A stretch of DNA of 64,000 nucleotides from Aquimarina atlantica (GCF_000626715.1 NZ_AQRA01000005.1:310001-374000), one strand, 5' to 3'; numbered from the stretch's first letter, positions 16,826-25,124 are shown. The notes: generated by a model not told the origin, from the sequence alone. Numbers and translations: made by a program.

Positions 16826-17434
16826 CTATTTTGTAGATGATTGAATGTCTGAGCTTTGCTTTAAAAACTCTTCGTTGAAGAAGGTAGAAACAAACCTCTC
16901 AAAATGCTCAACACTTTCAGCTCTTAGATCGAAATCTGTTGTGTGCTTCAGCAGAAATTCATCACACTTATTGCAGTCGATAGTTTTACGCTCTTGAAGT
17001 TCTGCAAAGGGTATACAGTAAATATTGGTTGGATTGACAAAGAAGAAAAAACAGTTTGGGAACCGTTCTTCGTAGAATTGATATTTTGCTCTATTGATAC
17101 TGAATTTACCATTAGCTCGGTATTTTACTTCAGCATAATTCACCTGACCATTACAGGGATTGCGTAGGAATAAATCTGGACAATAACGTACTGACTCGGC
17201 TGTTGAGTCTTTATTGCCTCTTATCTTCTTAGAGAAGCCAGGATAAAGGTTCTCCAAGCCGAATTTGGTCACCTCATAGCCTTCAATGCTCAATAGCTCC
17301 TGTACTAAGCTTTCAGCGATTCTTCCTTTTGTGAGCTGGAATGCAAATAAATACTCGCTGGTTTTGGCTTCTGGTTTATCTTTTCCTGTGGTAACGTAAA
17401 CTGTGGCAGCTTCGTTAACTTGGTTAGCTTCCAT
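16826..17434 (-). CDS. PD-(D/E)XK nuclease-like protein
   Basis: A 202-residue soluble protein. KGRIAESLVQELLSIEGYEV provides the first helix with Glu, then RYCPDLFLRN (Asp near residue 87) and NYAEVKYR (Glu-x-Lys near 101-103) form the metal-binding core of a PD-(D/E)XK fold. The family covers restriction and repair enzymes and transposon proteins; the target here is unknown. No methylase lies adjacent. It is followed upstream on the same strand by a truncated ParE toxin gene. Confidence 0.55.
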   Translation of the reverse strand: MEANQVNEAATVYVTTGKDKPEAKTSEYLFAFQLTKGRIAESLVQELLSIEGYEVTKFGLENLYPGFSKKIRGNKDSTAESVRYCPDLFLRNPCNGQVNYAEVKYRANGKFSINRAKYQFYEERFPNCFFFFVNPTNIYCIPFAELQERKTIDCNKCDEFLLKHTTDFDLRAESVEHFERFVSTFFNEEFLKQSSDIQSSTK

Positions 17435-17509
17435 AAATAAGTTGGTTTCGGGTGAAAGCTAAAGTTACTGTTATTTAGGGAAATATACCCAAGGTCACTA
17501 GGAATTTGT

Positions 17510-17605
17510 TTAAAGGTGTTTCACCATATCCATTTCTTGACCAAGAACACGAATGATATCTATTGCTTCATCATCAACAATATAGAAAATCAGATGTCGC
17601 TGCAC
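17510..17605 (-). pseudogene. ParE/RelE-type toxin, C-terminal remnant
   Basis: The minus strand encodes about 31 residues (QRHLIFYIVDDEAIDIIRVL, then GQEMDMVKHL and a stop), the typical end of a ParE-family toxin. The upstream part of the gene is missing. At 17605-17619 the sequence switches to a partial seam and the 149 bp cassette. The break falls at the array boundary. Confidence 0.7.
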
Positions 17606-17616
17606 ACTAAAAAAAC

Positions 17617-17765
17617 GATACTATTCCAGATATAACAAATTAATCGAGGAAATAAAACCCATTTGTTTTAGTTTTTTAGTAATTTAGAAGCAACGTAGAA
17701 AATTATAACTAAACCCCATACTCAGTTTAACTCTGAGTATGGGGTGTTTTGTTCAAATAAATGAT
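17617..17765. mobile_element. 149 bp non-coding cassette, copy B
   Basis: Nearly identical to 10855-11003, starting after a partial seam and ending in TTTTGTTCAAATAAATGAT. It carries the same T-rich promoter-like tract and the ACCCCATACTCAG hairpin. It marks the point where the array resumes after the minus-strand island and leads into the M23 gene. Confidence 0.8.
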
Positions 17766-17839
17766 CGATAAATTAGGTTTTTTAATACTTTACAAATACC
17801 TATTGAAAATCCATCAAACTATAAATAACAAATTTGACT

Positions 17840-20683
17840 ATGAAAAAATTAGTTACTTCTTTAATTCTTATTTGCTTTTTACCAACTTATGGCCAATATC
17901 AATTTTTGTTTAAATACGATGATATTAAAATGAATTATGATCCAAATAATATACTAAATGTAAAGCAAGATGTTCTTGATGATTTTTTTGGAGTAAAAGG
18001 ATTTGTATTTAATAATACTAAGAAAATAATTAAACTCAATAATAATGTTAGCCATCAAAGATATATGGTACAGATAGCTGATGGTAATATTAATACAGGA
18101 TATTGGATAACCCTAATCTTAGAAATTAAACCTAATAAAATTGTAGAAATTCAATCTGCTTATGGTTCATATTCATTAAACTCTGATGGCAATATTATTA
18201 AAAACCTAATACCAATTAATGAATTATCTGAAGAAGTAGAAAATTTCGACGAAGTACAAAGTTTGAATGGAAAGTACAAAATAAAAACTGGAATAACCGA
18301 ATATATTGCTACTTCGACCAATGAATTAGATACGGATCAATCTATTAAAATTAGTACAAAATCTGGAACTCTTACAAATCTGGTATCAAATTCCTCTAGC
18401 AAGACAAACACATATTATTCTAAAATTCCTCATAAAGTTTTGAAACAAATATTAGAAGAAGGAAGAACTTGGATTGTTAAAGAATTAAACCATTTGGAAT
18501 ACACCTCCTTGTTAGGTTGGAATGATAAACGAGCTGTTTTTGAAGTAATCAACTCTTCTACATTGGAGAATTATAAGAATAATTGGAAAAAAGATTTCCT
18601 ATACTTAAATGAATTGGATCCATTAGAATTTGATTTTCCGAATGATGCTGTTAATTTTTATGGGATTATCGCGACATCTGAATCAGAATTAATTTCAATA
18701 ATTACAGACGAACCCGTAATTAATTTAATCCCAGAGGATCTAAAACCAGTGATGATTTCTGATTCATATTTCAAGGAAAATGAAAAATATTTTTTGAATA
18801 TAAACTCTGTTTTGCTTAATGATAAAGGTACAATTTCAAGTAATGAAAGTAAGATTACAAGTTCTATTACTCCATTCTCGAACTTTGAATTATTTGGTCA
18901 GGAATTTAATCCTTACCATTGGGCTAAATCTTCATTCGAATTCAAGAAAAATCAAGATAATATGATTGTGATCAATGGACTAGCCAGTTTCTTAGATTAT
19001 ACTAAAGAAAACGGATTTGAAGGGTATTACAAAAATGGATTTCCTGATGGTTTATATCATGTAATTAGAAAAGGAAAAATCAAAGAATATGGAACTTATA
19101 AGTCAGGTAAAAAAAATGGCTGGATTTATACTAATGATTATAGAGGGAGAATAATAAAAGAAGAATACTTTAAAAATGGAGAAATACAATTAGACTCTAC
19201 AATAACTGAATATACTTATTATAATTTCACTCCTTCATCTATTGAAACCCCAAGATCGAAAATTGAGTGCAAATATAACTCTCAGACCAATTCATTTGAA
19301 AAAAAGGAAACATTTGAGGAATATGTTTCTTTTAAAGCGTCTGAAAGTGCAAAGATACATATGCTTTATACAAAATCGGATGGTAAGATATCATATACAC
19401 TAAATGATTTTATTACAAAATATGAGGTAGATTTAAAAGAGGTATTTGGTACTTTTAGAAAAGGAGAAAGAGATACACAAATTATATATAAAACAAGAGA
19501 GTCTATTAACGAAAACAAGGATTTCGAAATTAAGTGTAAAACAGATAAAAACGGTAAATGTAGATCTGGAGATAGAAAGTATGTTTTAAAATGTAGACAA
19601 GGTGAAACGGATCTTGTTAAAGAGTATGATGATGGACGTCTAAGAAAGCTAGAATTTGATAATAATGAAAAATTATATGTTCGCTCAAAAGAAACTGTTT
19701 GGAATCACTTTTGGAATGCAACTAATTCGTTTTTTAAAGCAATTGCTGATGCATTAGGTGTAGATGGTTGGGGAGTGAATGTAACAACAGATGAAGAAGG
19801 AAATTCAAGTTTAGCAATAAGCATTACCCCTAAAGGGCAAACGACTAGCATCGAAATTCCAATAAATCAACATTACTATTTTGCCAATCAACAAAAAACA
19901 GAATTTAAATATTTCCAAAATTATCTATCAGATTTACAAAAAGACACCATAGAAAAAGCACTTGATGATGTAAATGTTTTAGGCGATTTTAAAAGCTTTT
20001 TACTAAATAGTACATTGATAGATGAAGTAACTAGAGCAAGAATTAAGAATGAAAATTTTGGACGAAATATAGCAATGACATTACCTGATATTCACTATTT
20101 ATTTGAGATTTACCTTAATTATTCTAAAGAACTTCGAGGATTTGAAGAATTTGAAAGAGAAGAGTTAGATGCAAATCATTTCATTCCTGACCCTAACGTT
20201 CCATACTATTGGGGTAATATTGGTTCTCCCACAATTTCAGGTAAAGTTCGTGTTGATTATGGTGGTAAAATTCAAGATCTAGGCGCAAATAGAGATGGAG
20301 GAAGAAGACTTCATGGAGCTGTAGATTATGAAACAACACCAGGAGATATTATTATAAGTCCGAGCGCAGGAGAAATCATTAAAATCGGTTATCCAAAGAC
20401 TAATGATTCAAGTGACGATGAAATTAGGACTATCACGATAAAAGATAGAAACGGAACAGAAATACAAATGGTATATGTTACTCCGAATTTAGCACTTAAG
20501 GTTGGTGATAAAGTAACAAGAGGTGAGCAGATTGGAGTATCTCCTGATATGCGTATAAGACATCGTGGAACGCCTCAACAGTACTATAAATATAATAAGA
20601 ATATGGTAAATCATATACATATGAGAATTAAGCTTAAAGATGGTACTTTAACAGATAGAGCCCAGATTTATCAATTACAATAA
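17840..20683 (+). CDS. Secreted protein with MORN-like repeats and a C-terminal M23 peptidase domain
   Basis: About 947 residues from the ATG at 17840 (an in-frame TTG lies two codons earlier). The signal peptide MKKLVTSLILICFLPTYGQ indicates export. The middle (about residues 390-450) has MORN-like strands (GFEGYYKNGFPDGLYH, KEYGTYKSGKKNGW). The C-terminus fits M23 metallopeptidases: LHGAVDYE (His and Asp, about 824-828) and NHIHMRIK (HxH, about 925), which cleave peptidoglycan cross-bridges. It is by far the longest gene of the array, and three small genes follow. It may be a secreted wall hydrolase or an interbacterial toxin; the latter is inference. Confidence 0.7.
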   Translation: MKKLVTSLILICFLPTYGQYQFLFKYDDIKMNYDPNNILNVKQDVLDDFFGVKGFVFNNTKKIIKLNNNVSHQRYMVQIADGNINTGYWITLILEIKPNKIVEIQSAYGSYSLNSDGNIIKNLIPINELSEEVENFDEVQSLNGKYKIKTGITEYIATSTNELDTDQSIKISTKSGTLTNLVSNSSSKTNTYYSKIPHKVLKQILEEGRTWIVKELNHLEYTSLLGWNDKRAVFEVINSSTLENYKNNWKKDFLYLNELDPLEFDFPNDAVNFYGIIATSESELISIITDEPVINLIPEDLKPVMISDSYFKENEKYFLNINSVLLNDKGTISSNESKITSSITPFSNFELFGQEFNPYHWAKSSFEFKKNQDNMIVINGLASFLDYTKENGFEGYYKNGFPDGLYHVIRKGKIKEYGTYKSGKKNGWIYTNDYRGRIIKEEYFKNGEIQLDSTITEYTYYNFTPSSIETPRSKIECKYNSQTNSFEKKETFEEYVSFKASESAKIHMLYTKSDGKISYTLNDFITKYEVDLKEVFGTFRKGERDTQIIYKTRESINENKDFEIKCKTDKNGKCRSGDRKYVLKCRQGETDLVKEYDDGRLRKLEFDNNEKLYVRSKETVWNHFWNATNSFFKAIADALGVDGWGVNVTTDEEGNSSLAISITPKGQTTSIEIPINQHYYFANQQKTEFKYFQNYLSDLQKDTIEKALDDVNVLGDFKSFLLNSTLIDEVTRARIKNENFGRNIAMTLPDIHYLFEIYLNYSKELRGFEEFEREELDANHFIPDPNVPYYWGNIGSPTISGKVRVDYGGKIQDLGANRDGGRRLHGAVDYETTPGDIIISPSAGEIIKIGYPKTNDSSDDEIRTITIKDRNGTEIQMVYVTPNLALKVGDKVTRGEQIGVSPDMRIRHRGTPQQYYKYNKNMVNHIHMRIKLKDGTLTDRAQIYQLQ

Positions 20684-20780
20684 TGTATCGGAGTGTACAA
20701 AAAATATTATGAGATGTAATCGTTTATCTCTCTTATTAAGTATTTGCAATTTGTTTTTTAAATAAAAGTATAAATAAACG

Positions 20781-21248
20781 ATGAAAGAAGTAATAGTTAA
20801 GGTTACTCGTGCTTTTGATATAGATGATGTAAAGAGTGTTATATTAAATGAAATTAAAATGGATAATCCCAATGTATCTTATATTTCAGATACAGATAAA
20901 ATTCTTTCACCAAAAAAAGTTAAACCTTACTTGGAGTTTGATACTAGATTAAATTTTTTTCTAAAAAATCAGACGACTAAAATTTGCTTAATTGTAAACG
21001 TTGATAATGTAAAGAAAATGATTCATGAAGATGTCAAGAATAAGGTATATAAAATGGATCCACCAAAAGGTTTCCTTTTTGGCATGAGTAATATGGAAGC
21101 ACAAGCTTATGCTCCGACATTTAGTGAAGAAGATATTAGAGAAAAAGAACTTGAAATTTCAATAGAAAGTAATAGAATTTATTCTGATTTGAAAATGTCA
21201 ATGCTTGAAATTAAAAATATTTATGGAATTCAAATAGTGTACAATTAA
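20781..21248 (+). CDS. Hypothetical 155-residue protein after the M23 gene
   Basis: Family not recognised. It is soluble, with a beta-alpha start (KEVIVKVTRAFDIDDVKSVI) and an acidic helical C-terminus. The start ATG is within seam 20764-20782. Its position after a possible wall-degrading effector makes an immunity role conceivable, but it has no signal peptide, which argues against a periplasmic inhibitor. Confidence 0.5.
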   Translation: MKEVIVKVTRAFDIDDVKSVILNEIKMDNPNVSYISDTDKILSPKKVKPYLEFDTRLNFFLKNQTTKICLIVNVDNVKKMIHEDVKNKVYKMDPPKGFLFGMSNMEAQAYAPTFSEEDIREKELEISIESNRIYSDLKMSMLEIKNIYGIQIVYN

Positions 21249-21267
21249 AAGTTCAAATAAACGATAA

Positions 21268-21371
21268 AAATTAAATAACTTAATATCAGTTGCTTATTTT
21301 TTTTGTAATTTAGAAGTAACGTAAATATTTAAAAACCCCATATCCAAATATTTGGATATGGGGTTTTATTA
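21268..21371. repeat. Diverged relative of the 149 bp non-coding cassette, with a long hairpin
   Basis: It shares the core TAATTTAGAAGTAACGTAAA with the two 149 bp units and also ends in a CCCCAT...ATGGGG hairpin, but with a different stem: arms CCCCATATCCAAAT (21336-21349) and its complement (21350-21363), flanked by A5 and T4 so it can terminate in both directions. It follows seam 21247-21265 and precedes a degenerate one at 21397-21414. Confidence 0.65.
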
Positions 21372-21414
21372 TATAATTGTCAAAATTTAGGGAAAACTAT
21401 TTAAAATAAGCGAT

Positions 21415-21756
21415 ATGAAAATTTATTTAATTACATCAGTATTTATCTTTTTCTGTTTTCAGGGATTTTCACAGGAAAAAGAAAATTTAAAATTAGAAGA
21501 GGATACGGTTACTTTACAATTGCACAAGACATATAGTAAATTTGAATTCTACCCAAAAAAATCGAAAGAATCAGGAAATGAATTTTTGCAAAGGATGAAT
21601 ATGATTATGAAAAATCGGAGTAAAAAAGATGGTTTGTATGCAATACAATTTGAAAGAGTCAATAAATCGGATGGCTTTGAGTCTGCTGGAATGATTGTTC
21701 TTTATAACAAAAAGAAATTCTATACGAAAAGAAAAAAAGTAAAAATTGACAACTAA
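21415..21756 (+). CDS. Small exported protein
   Basis: A 113-residue protein with a signal peptide (MKIYLITSVFIFFCFQGFSQ) and a short basic mature part. Family not recognised. It starts right after a degenerate seam ending GCGAT. Exported, small and located behind the M23 gene, it would fit a periplasmic immunity protein better than its neighbour does, but there is no direct evidence. Confidence 0.5.
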   Translation: MKIYLITSVFIFFCFQGFSQEKENLKLEEDTVTLQLHKTYSKFEFYPKKSKESGNEFLQRMNMIMKNRSKKDGLYAIQFERVNKSDGFESAGMIVLYNKKKFYTKRKKVKIDN

Positions 21757-21775
21757 TAAGTTCAAATAAACGATA

Positions 21776-22123
21776 ATGGAATTATATTGTATTGATGTTG
21801 GAAAAGTGGTTAGTGGTACCGGTATATTGTTAAATGTATTAGGTATATATAAACTTTATTTAATTGATAAGGTAGCTTTAAAAATTAATAGTTTATGTGA
21901 TCAAGATGAAACTCCCGATTTTAATCAACCTATTCACATCATATTAAATAATTTCAAAGGAAAAGAAAATGAGGAACTTACTAAAGATGAAATGGAAGCA
22001 AATTACATTGAGCATTTACAATCAGCTAAAATAGATTTTATAAAGTTTAAACATGGTTTTCTTTATATTTTGATCGGATCCGTATTACAGTTTTTATCAT
22101 TATTCATATCTTGGTGTATATAG
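21776..22123 (+). CDS. Small protein with two membrane helices
   Basis: A 115-residue protein with hydrophobic helices at residues about 10-30 (VVSGTGILLNVLGIYKLYLI) and about 95-113 (FLYILIGSVLQFLSLFISW), and an acidic soluble middle. Family not recognised. Last gene of the array; one more seam at 22158-22176 follows without a gene. Confidence 0.55.
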   Translation: MELYCIDVGKVVSGTGILLNVLGIYKLYLIDKVALKINSLCDQDETPDFNQPIHIILNNFKGKENEELTKDEMEANYIEHLQSAKIDFIKFKHGFLYILIGSVLQFLSLFISWCI

Positions 22124-22176
22124 GATTTATGTTAAAGGTTTGTTGAAAAAGAGAATAAAAAGTTCAATGAAGCGAT

Positions 22177-22702
22177 AAATTATAGGTAAAAGAAAAGAAT
22201 TAATGTATGTAGGGGAAAATGCCTTATCATGAGAACTCATGGTTTTTAAAAATATTACCCCTCTTATAGTGTTGTTTTATCAATCACTAATTTTTGATAA
22301 CGATAGGAATTTTTTACCTCAATATTGATATGGAACACTTAAAACAAATGGGTTAAACTTAAGTAGTAATAATTAGATTTCATACACTTTCATGTCCAGT
22401 ACAAAATCCATAAAATGTAAAAACTGAAGAATATAAAATAAAAAACGACCAACAATATTACGGGTTTCCGGAGACATGGAATGTGGCAAAACCATAGTTT
22501 TGTGACTTGTTATTCAGCTATTTGATTAAAAATATTAAAAAAAACTTTCAGTTCCGAAAAATGAAACTGACATCTTTTATTATTGTAAATAGAAAGCTAA
22601 TAGTAACATAAATATCAAAACGAAATTAGTAGTAATAAACAAAGTAATATGTGTTTTTATTCTGATTCTTATAAACATATTGTCTAAAATTATAAATAAA
22701 GA
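22177..22702. other. Gene-free boundary between the array and the export locus
   Basis: After the last seam no convincing reading frame, RNA or hairpin was seen in about 525 bp. The DNA is AT-rich throughout. The promoter of the signal peptidase gene should lie in its right part, but no good TTTG/TAnnTTTG pair was found. Confidence 0.5.
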
Positions 22703-23632
22703 ATGTATATAAAAAAACGGTATTTGAATTATTTGATTAAAGGTATCATCCTGTTTTTTTGCTTGATCTTGTTTAAAGTTTTTATAGCTGATCTTTACTA
22801 TATACCAACCAGTTCGATGGAATATACTATTGAAAAAAAGAGTTTTGCTATTGCTTCTAAAATTCATTACGGAGCTATTCTCCCTGAAACAACACATGAT
22901 ATTCCATACTTATCTAAAGCTTTTAAAAAAATTGGCCCAATCAGATTATGGAAAAACATTAGGATGATTGGCTATAGAGATGTAAAACGAGAAGATATAA
23001 TTTTAGCAAAATATAATGATATAAAAATCGTTAAAAGAGTTATTGGAATTTATGGAGATACTATCAAAATAATTAATGGACACACAATTATTAATTCTAA
23101 AAATGAAAGAATATTAGATACTTATCGATACAAATTCCGAGGTAATTTGGAGAAGAGTATAGTGAAAAAAATTGAAGGTGCTCCAAGGATTAAATATTTA
23201 GGTGAAAATCTATTTGAATTGACTTTAACAGGTAAAGAATATGGAAAAATAGGTAATAAAAAAATCATTGCTCAATCAAAAATTAATAATCTAGTTTCTT
23301 TTAAAAAAGATTCTATTTTTCCAAGAAGTATGTTTTCTAAGTGGGACGAGAATAATTATGGCCCCATTATAGTTCCTTTTAAAGGGATGAGAATTGACCT
23401 TAACGAAGAAAATTATAATATGTACAGGCAGGTGATAGGGTCTTATGAAAATGTAAATTTAAAAAAACACAACTCTAAATTTTTTTTAAGAAATAAGGAA
23501 GTTACATCCTTTACTTTTACCAATGATTATTTTTTCCTATTAGGAGATAATAGGATGGAATCTATAGATTCTAGATTTATTGGTTTTATACCTAAAAAAT
23601 GCATTGTGGGTAAAATTCTTTTTTGGTTTTAG
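22703..23632 (+). CDS. Signal peptidase I-like protease (S26), probably peptide-specific
   Basis: A 309-residue protein. An N-terminal membrane helix (about residues 10-30) is followed by IPTSSMEYTI with the nucleophile Ser38, then DIKIVKRVIGIYGD with the general base Lys111, and near the end LLGDNRMESIDSRFIGFIP, the conserved box E. The full S26 catalytic set is present. A region of about 110 residues between the last two boxes is longer than in basic LepB, as usual in Bacteroidetes. The next gene, 68 bp away, encodes a small exported precursor, so this copy is probably dedicated to it, in addition to a housekeeping LepB elsewhere. Confidence 0.8.
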   Translation: MYIKKRYLNYLIKGIILFFCLILFKVFIADLYYIPTSSMEYTIEKKSFAIASKIHYGAILPETTHDIPYLSKAFKKIGPIRLWKNIRMIGYRDVKREDIILAKYNDIKIVKRVIGIYGDTIKIINGHTIINSKNERILDTYRYKFRGNLEKSIVKKIEGAPRIKYLGENLFELTLTGKEYGKIGNKKIIAQSKINNLVSFKKDSIFPRSMFSKWDENNYGPIIVPFKGMRIDLNEENYNMYRQVIGSYENVNLKKHNSKFFLRNKEVTSFTFTNDYFFLLGDNRMESIDSRFIGFIPKKCIVGKILFWF

Positions 23633-23700
23633 ATAAAAAAATAGGCGAAAACCGAAAAGCCTTTAATAGAGTAGGTAGAATATAAAAATAATTTTTAAAA

Positions 23701-23925
23701 ATGAAAAAAAAGTTTTTAGTATTCGGGCTGGCTTTGTGTGCAAGTGCTTTGGCATTTACAATAAGTAACAGCGATTCAAAAGAGGAAATTTCAGGATTAT
23801 TCGTAGATTCTGATAACATTGCCCAAGCATATTATTTTGGGGGCTGTGTAACCGAAACCGCTCTTTGCGATCCAGGTGGAGGAGAAGTCTATCTTTACAG
23901 ACAGTGGATCAATAATCCTCAATAG
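23701..23925 (+). CDS. NVEALA-like exported peptide precursor
   Basis: A 74-residue protein. A basic start and hydrophobic segment (KKKFLVFGLALCASALAFTI) lead to an acidic spacer and the sequence DNIAQA at residues 39-43, which sits where NVEALA-family peptides have their namesake motif and probable cleavage point. The predicted mature part of about 31 residues begins YYFGGC and holds Cys49, Cys56, a Gly-Gly-Gly turn and an aromatic tail; the two cysteines could form a disulfide. A typical strong flavobacterial leader (ATAATTTTTAAAA) precedes the ATG, suggesting high expression. NVEALA assignment is by pattern, not by search. Confidence 0.65.
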   Translation: MKKKFLVFGLALCASALAFTISNSDSKEEISGLFVDSDNIAQAYYFGGCVTETALCDPGGGEVYLYRQWINNPQ

Positions 23926-23943
23926 GGTATAACCCTTTATTAA

Positions 23944-23971
23944 AGAAGGTTCTGAACAGTCAGAACCTTCT
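23944..23971 (+). terminator. Strong hairpin after the peptide gene
   Basis: AGAAGGTTCTGA (23944-23955), a 4-base loop, and its exact complement (23960-23971). There is no clean U-run, so it may stop transcription only partly or protect the 3' end, which would let the peptide be made in excess over the export genes. Confidence 0.6.
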
Positions 23972-24068
23972 CTTCTATCATCTTAATGAAACGGTAAAGT
24001 TTATTATAACAACAAGTTTACAGTATAAATCTATTTTAAGATATCTTTTATATAAAAATTATTAGAAA

Positions 24069-25124
24069 ATGAGAATATATATGAAATTCCTTGTGGTAAT
24101 TTGTCTTATTGGACTAAACTCATGTAATGTCCATGATGAAGTTTATTCTAATAAAAATTTGAATTTTTACTCAAAGAATGATTTCAAAAACTTAAAACAA
24201 ATTAAGTCAAAAAAGCTTCCATTTAAATATGATTCTATAATTTTCCCTGAAGGCATGGATATAGTCAATAATCATCTTATACTTTTGGATGATAAGACTA
24301 CTTATCCATTGCAAGTATACAACTTAGAAACATATCAATTTATAGGAAGTTATGGGAAAAAAGGGCGAGGACCTGGAGAAATCAAACATGCAAAACAATT
24401 ATTTTCGGACAATGATGATTTATTTTTCATGTATGATTTGGAGTTAAAAAAAATACTTGGATACTCTTTAGAATCTTTACTAGAGGATAAACCTATGTTT
24501 GATAGAAAAATCAATGAATCAGGATATTGTATAAGTATTACGATGATTGAAAACAATATTTACTATACTGATTTTTATGGAAATAATAATAGTTTCTATA
24601 AATTAGATACCATAAGTGGTTCAATAGAAACATTTGGATCCTTAATACATAATGCAAAAGGCGTTGCAAATAAGACTTTTTCACAAGCGTGTGCAGCACA
24701 TATTATACATGGAAATAATAATATAATTACAGCCTATAAATATGCTCCATTTTTTGAAATATATAATCTTGATACTAATAAAATTACATCTATACTTACT
24801 ATTGATAAATTCCCACCTATTTATGACGAGTTATCAAATAATGGACATAAAATCTTTAGTTTAATAAATGGTGAAACCAGAAATGCCTTTATTGCTTTAG
24901 ATACAAGTGAAAATTATATATATATGTTATTTTCTGGGAATGTTATTTCTACAGAAAATTTTTACAAAAAAGGAAACAGGATTCTTGTATTTGATTATGA
25001 TGGAAAACCAATAAGCTTATATAATCTGGATACACCTATTTATAATTTTAAGGTTGTTAATGATGAATCAATAATTGGGTTATCAAGTGATATAACTGTT
25101 GATGTAGTTAAATTTAACTTATAA
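24069..25124 (+). CDS. 6-bladed beta-propeller lipoprotein (BF3164-like)
   Basis: A 351-residue protein with a lipoprotein signal (VICLIGLNSC). ATG codons at 24069 and 24081 both work; the second gives the more usual signal length. GKKGRGPGEIKHAKQLF is the hallmark G-x-G-x-GPGE loop of the 6-bladed propeller family, and blade-like repeats (HLILLDD, LYNLDTPIYNFKVV) follow. These lipoproteins commonly sit beside NVEALA-type peptide genes in Bacteroidetes. Their role is unknown; binding the peptide at the membrane is plausible. The stop overlaps the next start by one base. Confidence 0.75.
   Translation: MRIYMKFLVVICLIGLNSCNVHDEVYSNKNLNFYSKNDFKNLKQIKSKKLPFKYDSIIFPEGMDIVNNHLILLDDKTTYPLQVYNLETYQFIGSYGKKGRGPGEIKHAKQLFSDNDDLFFMYDLELKKILGYSLESLLEDKPMFDRKINESGYCISITMIENNIYYTDFYGNNNSFYKLDTISGSIETFGSLIHNAKGVANKTFSQACAAHIIHGNNNIITAYKYAPFFEIYNLDTNKITSILTIDKFPPIYDELSNNGHKIFSLINGETRNAFIALDTSENYIYMLFSGNVISTENFYKKGNRILVFDYDGKPISLYNLDTPIYNFKVVNDESIIGLSSDITVDVVKFNL

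Larger units (their letters stand above)
1..22176 (+). repeat. Cassette-like gene array joined by a conserved 18-19 bp seam
   Basis: About 30 copies of AAAAGTTCAATAAACGAT(G), allowing GTCTAA/GTTTAA/GTTCAAA variants, separate unrelated genes. Copies read from the sequence: 863-881, 1972-1989, 2303-2321, 3301-3319, 3798-3815, 4094-4106 (short), 4690-4708, 4985-5003, 5257-5274, 5512-5529, 6115-6133, 6637-6655, 7621-7639, 7835-7852, 8131-8149, 8832-8849, 9461-9478, 10839-10857, 10985-11003, 11236-11253, 11579-11596, 12387-12405, 12602-12619, 17605-17619 (partial), 17747-17765, 20764-20782, 21247-21265, 21397-21414 (degenerate), 21757-21774, 22158-22176. In about ten copies the final GATG contains the next start codon. 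In several, TAA inside the seam ends the previous gene. The flanking genes are not homologous, so duplication does not explain the conservation. The layout recalls an integron cassette array without an integrase, but the seam does not fit the GTTRRRY core and most junctions lack a full attC. The left end lies outside the window. Confidence 0.85.

Noticed and set aside
1..22176. Array as a CRISPR or direct-repeat array
   Set aside because: The repeated unit is only ~19 bp, spacing ranges from about 150 to over 2000 bp, and the spacers are genes.
1..22176. Array as a classical integron
   Set aside because: No integrase or attI is seen, the seam does not fit the GTTRRRY core, and most junctions have no attC-length hairpin; kept only as a resemblance.
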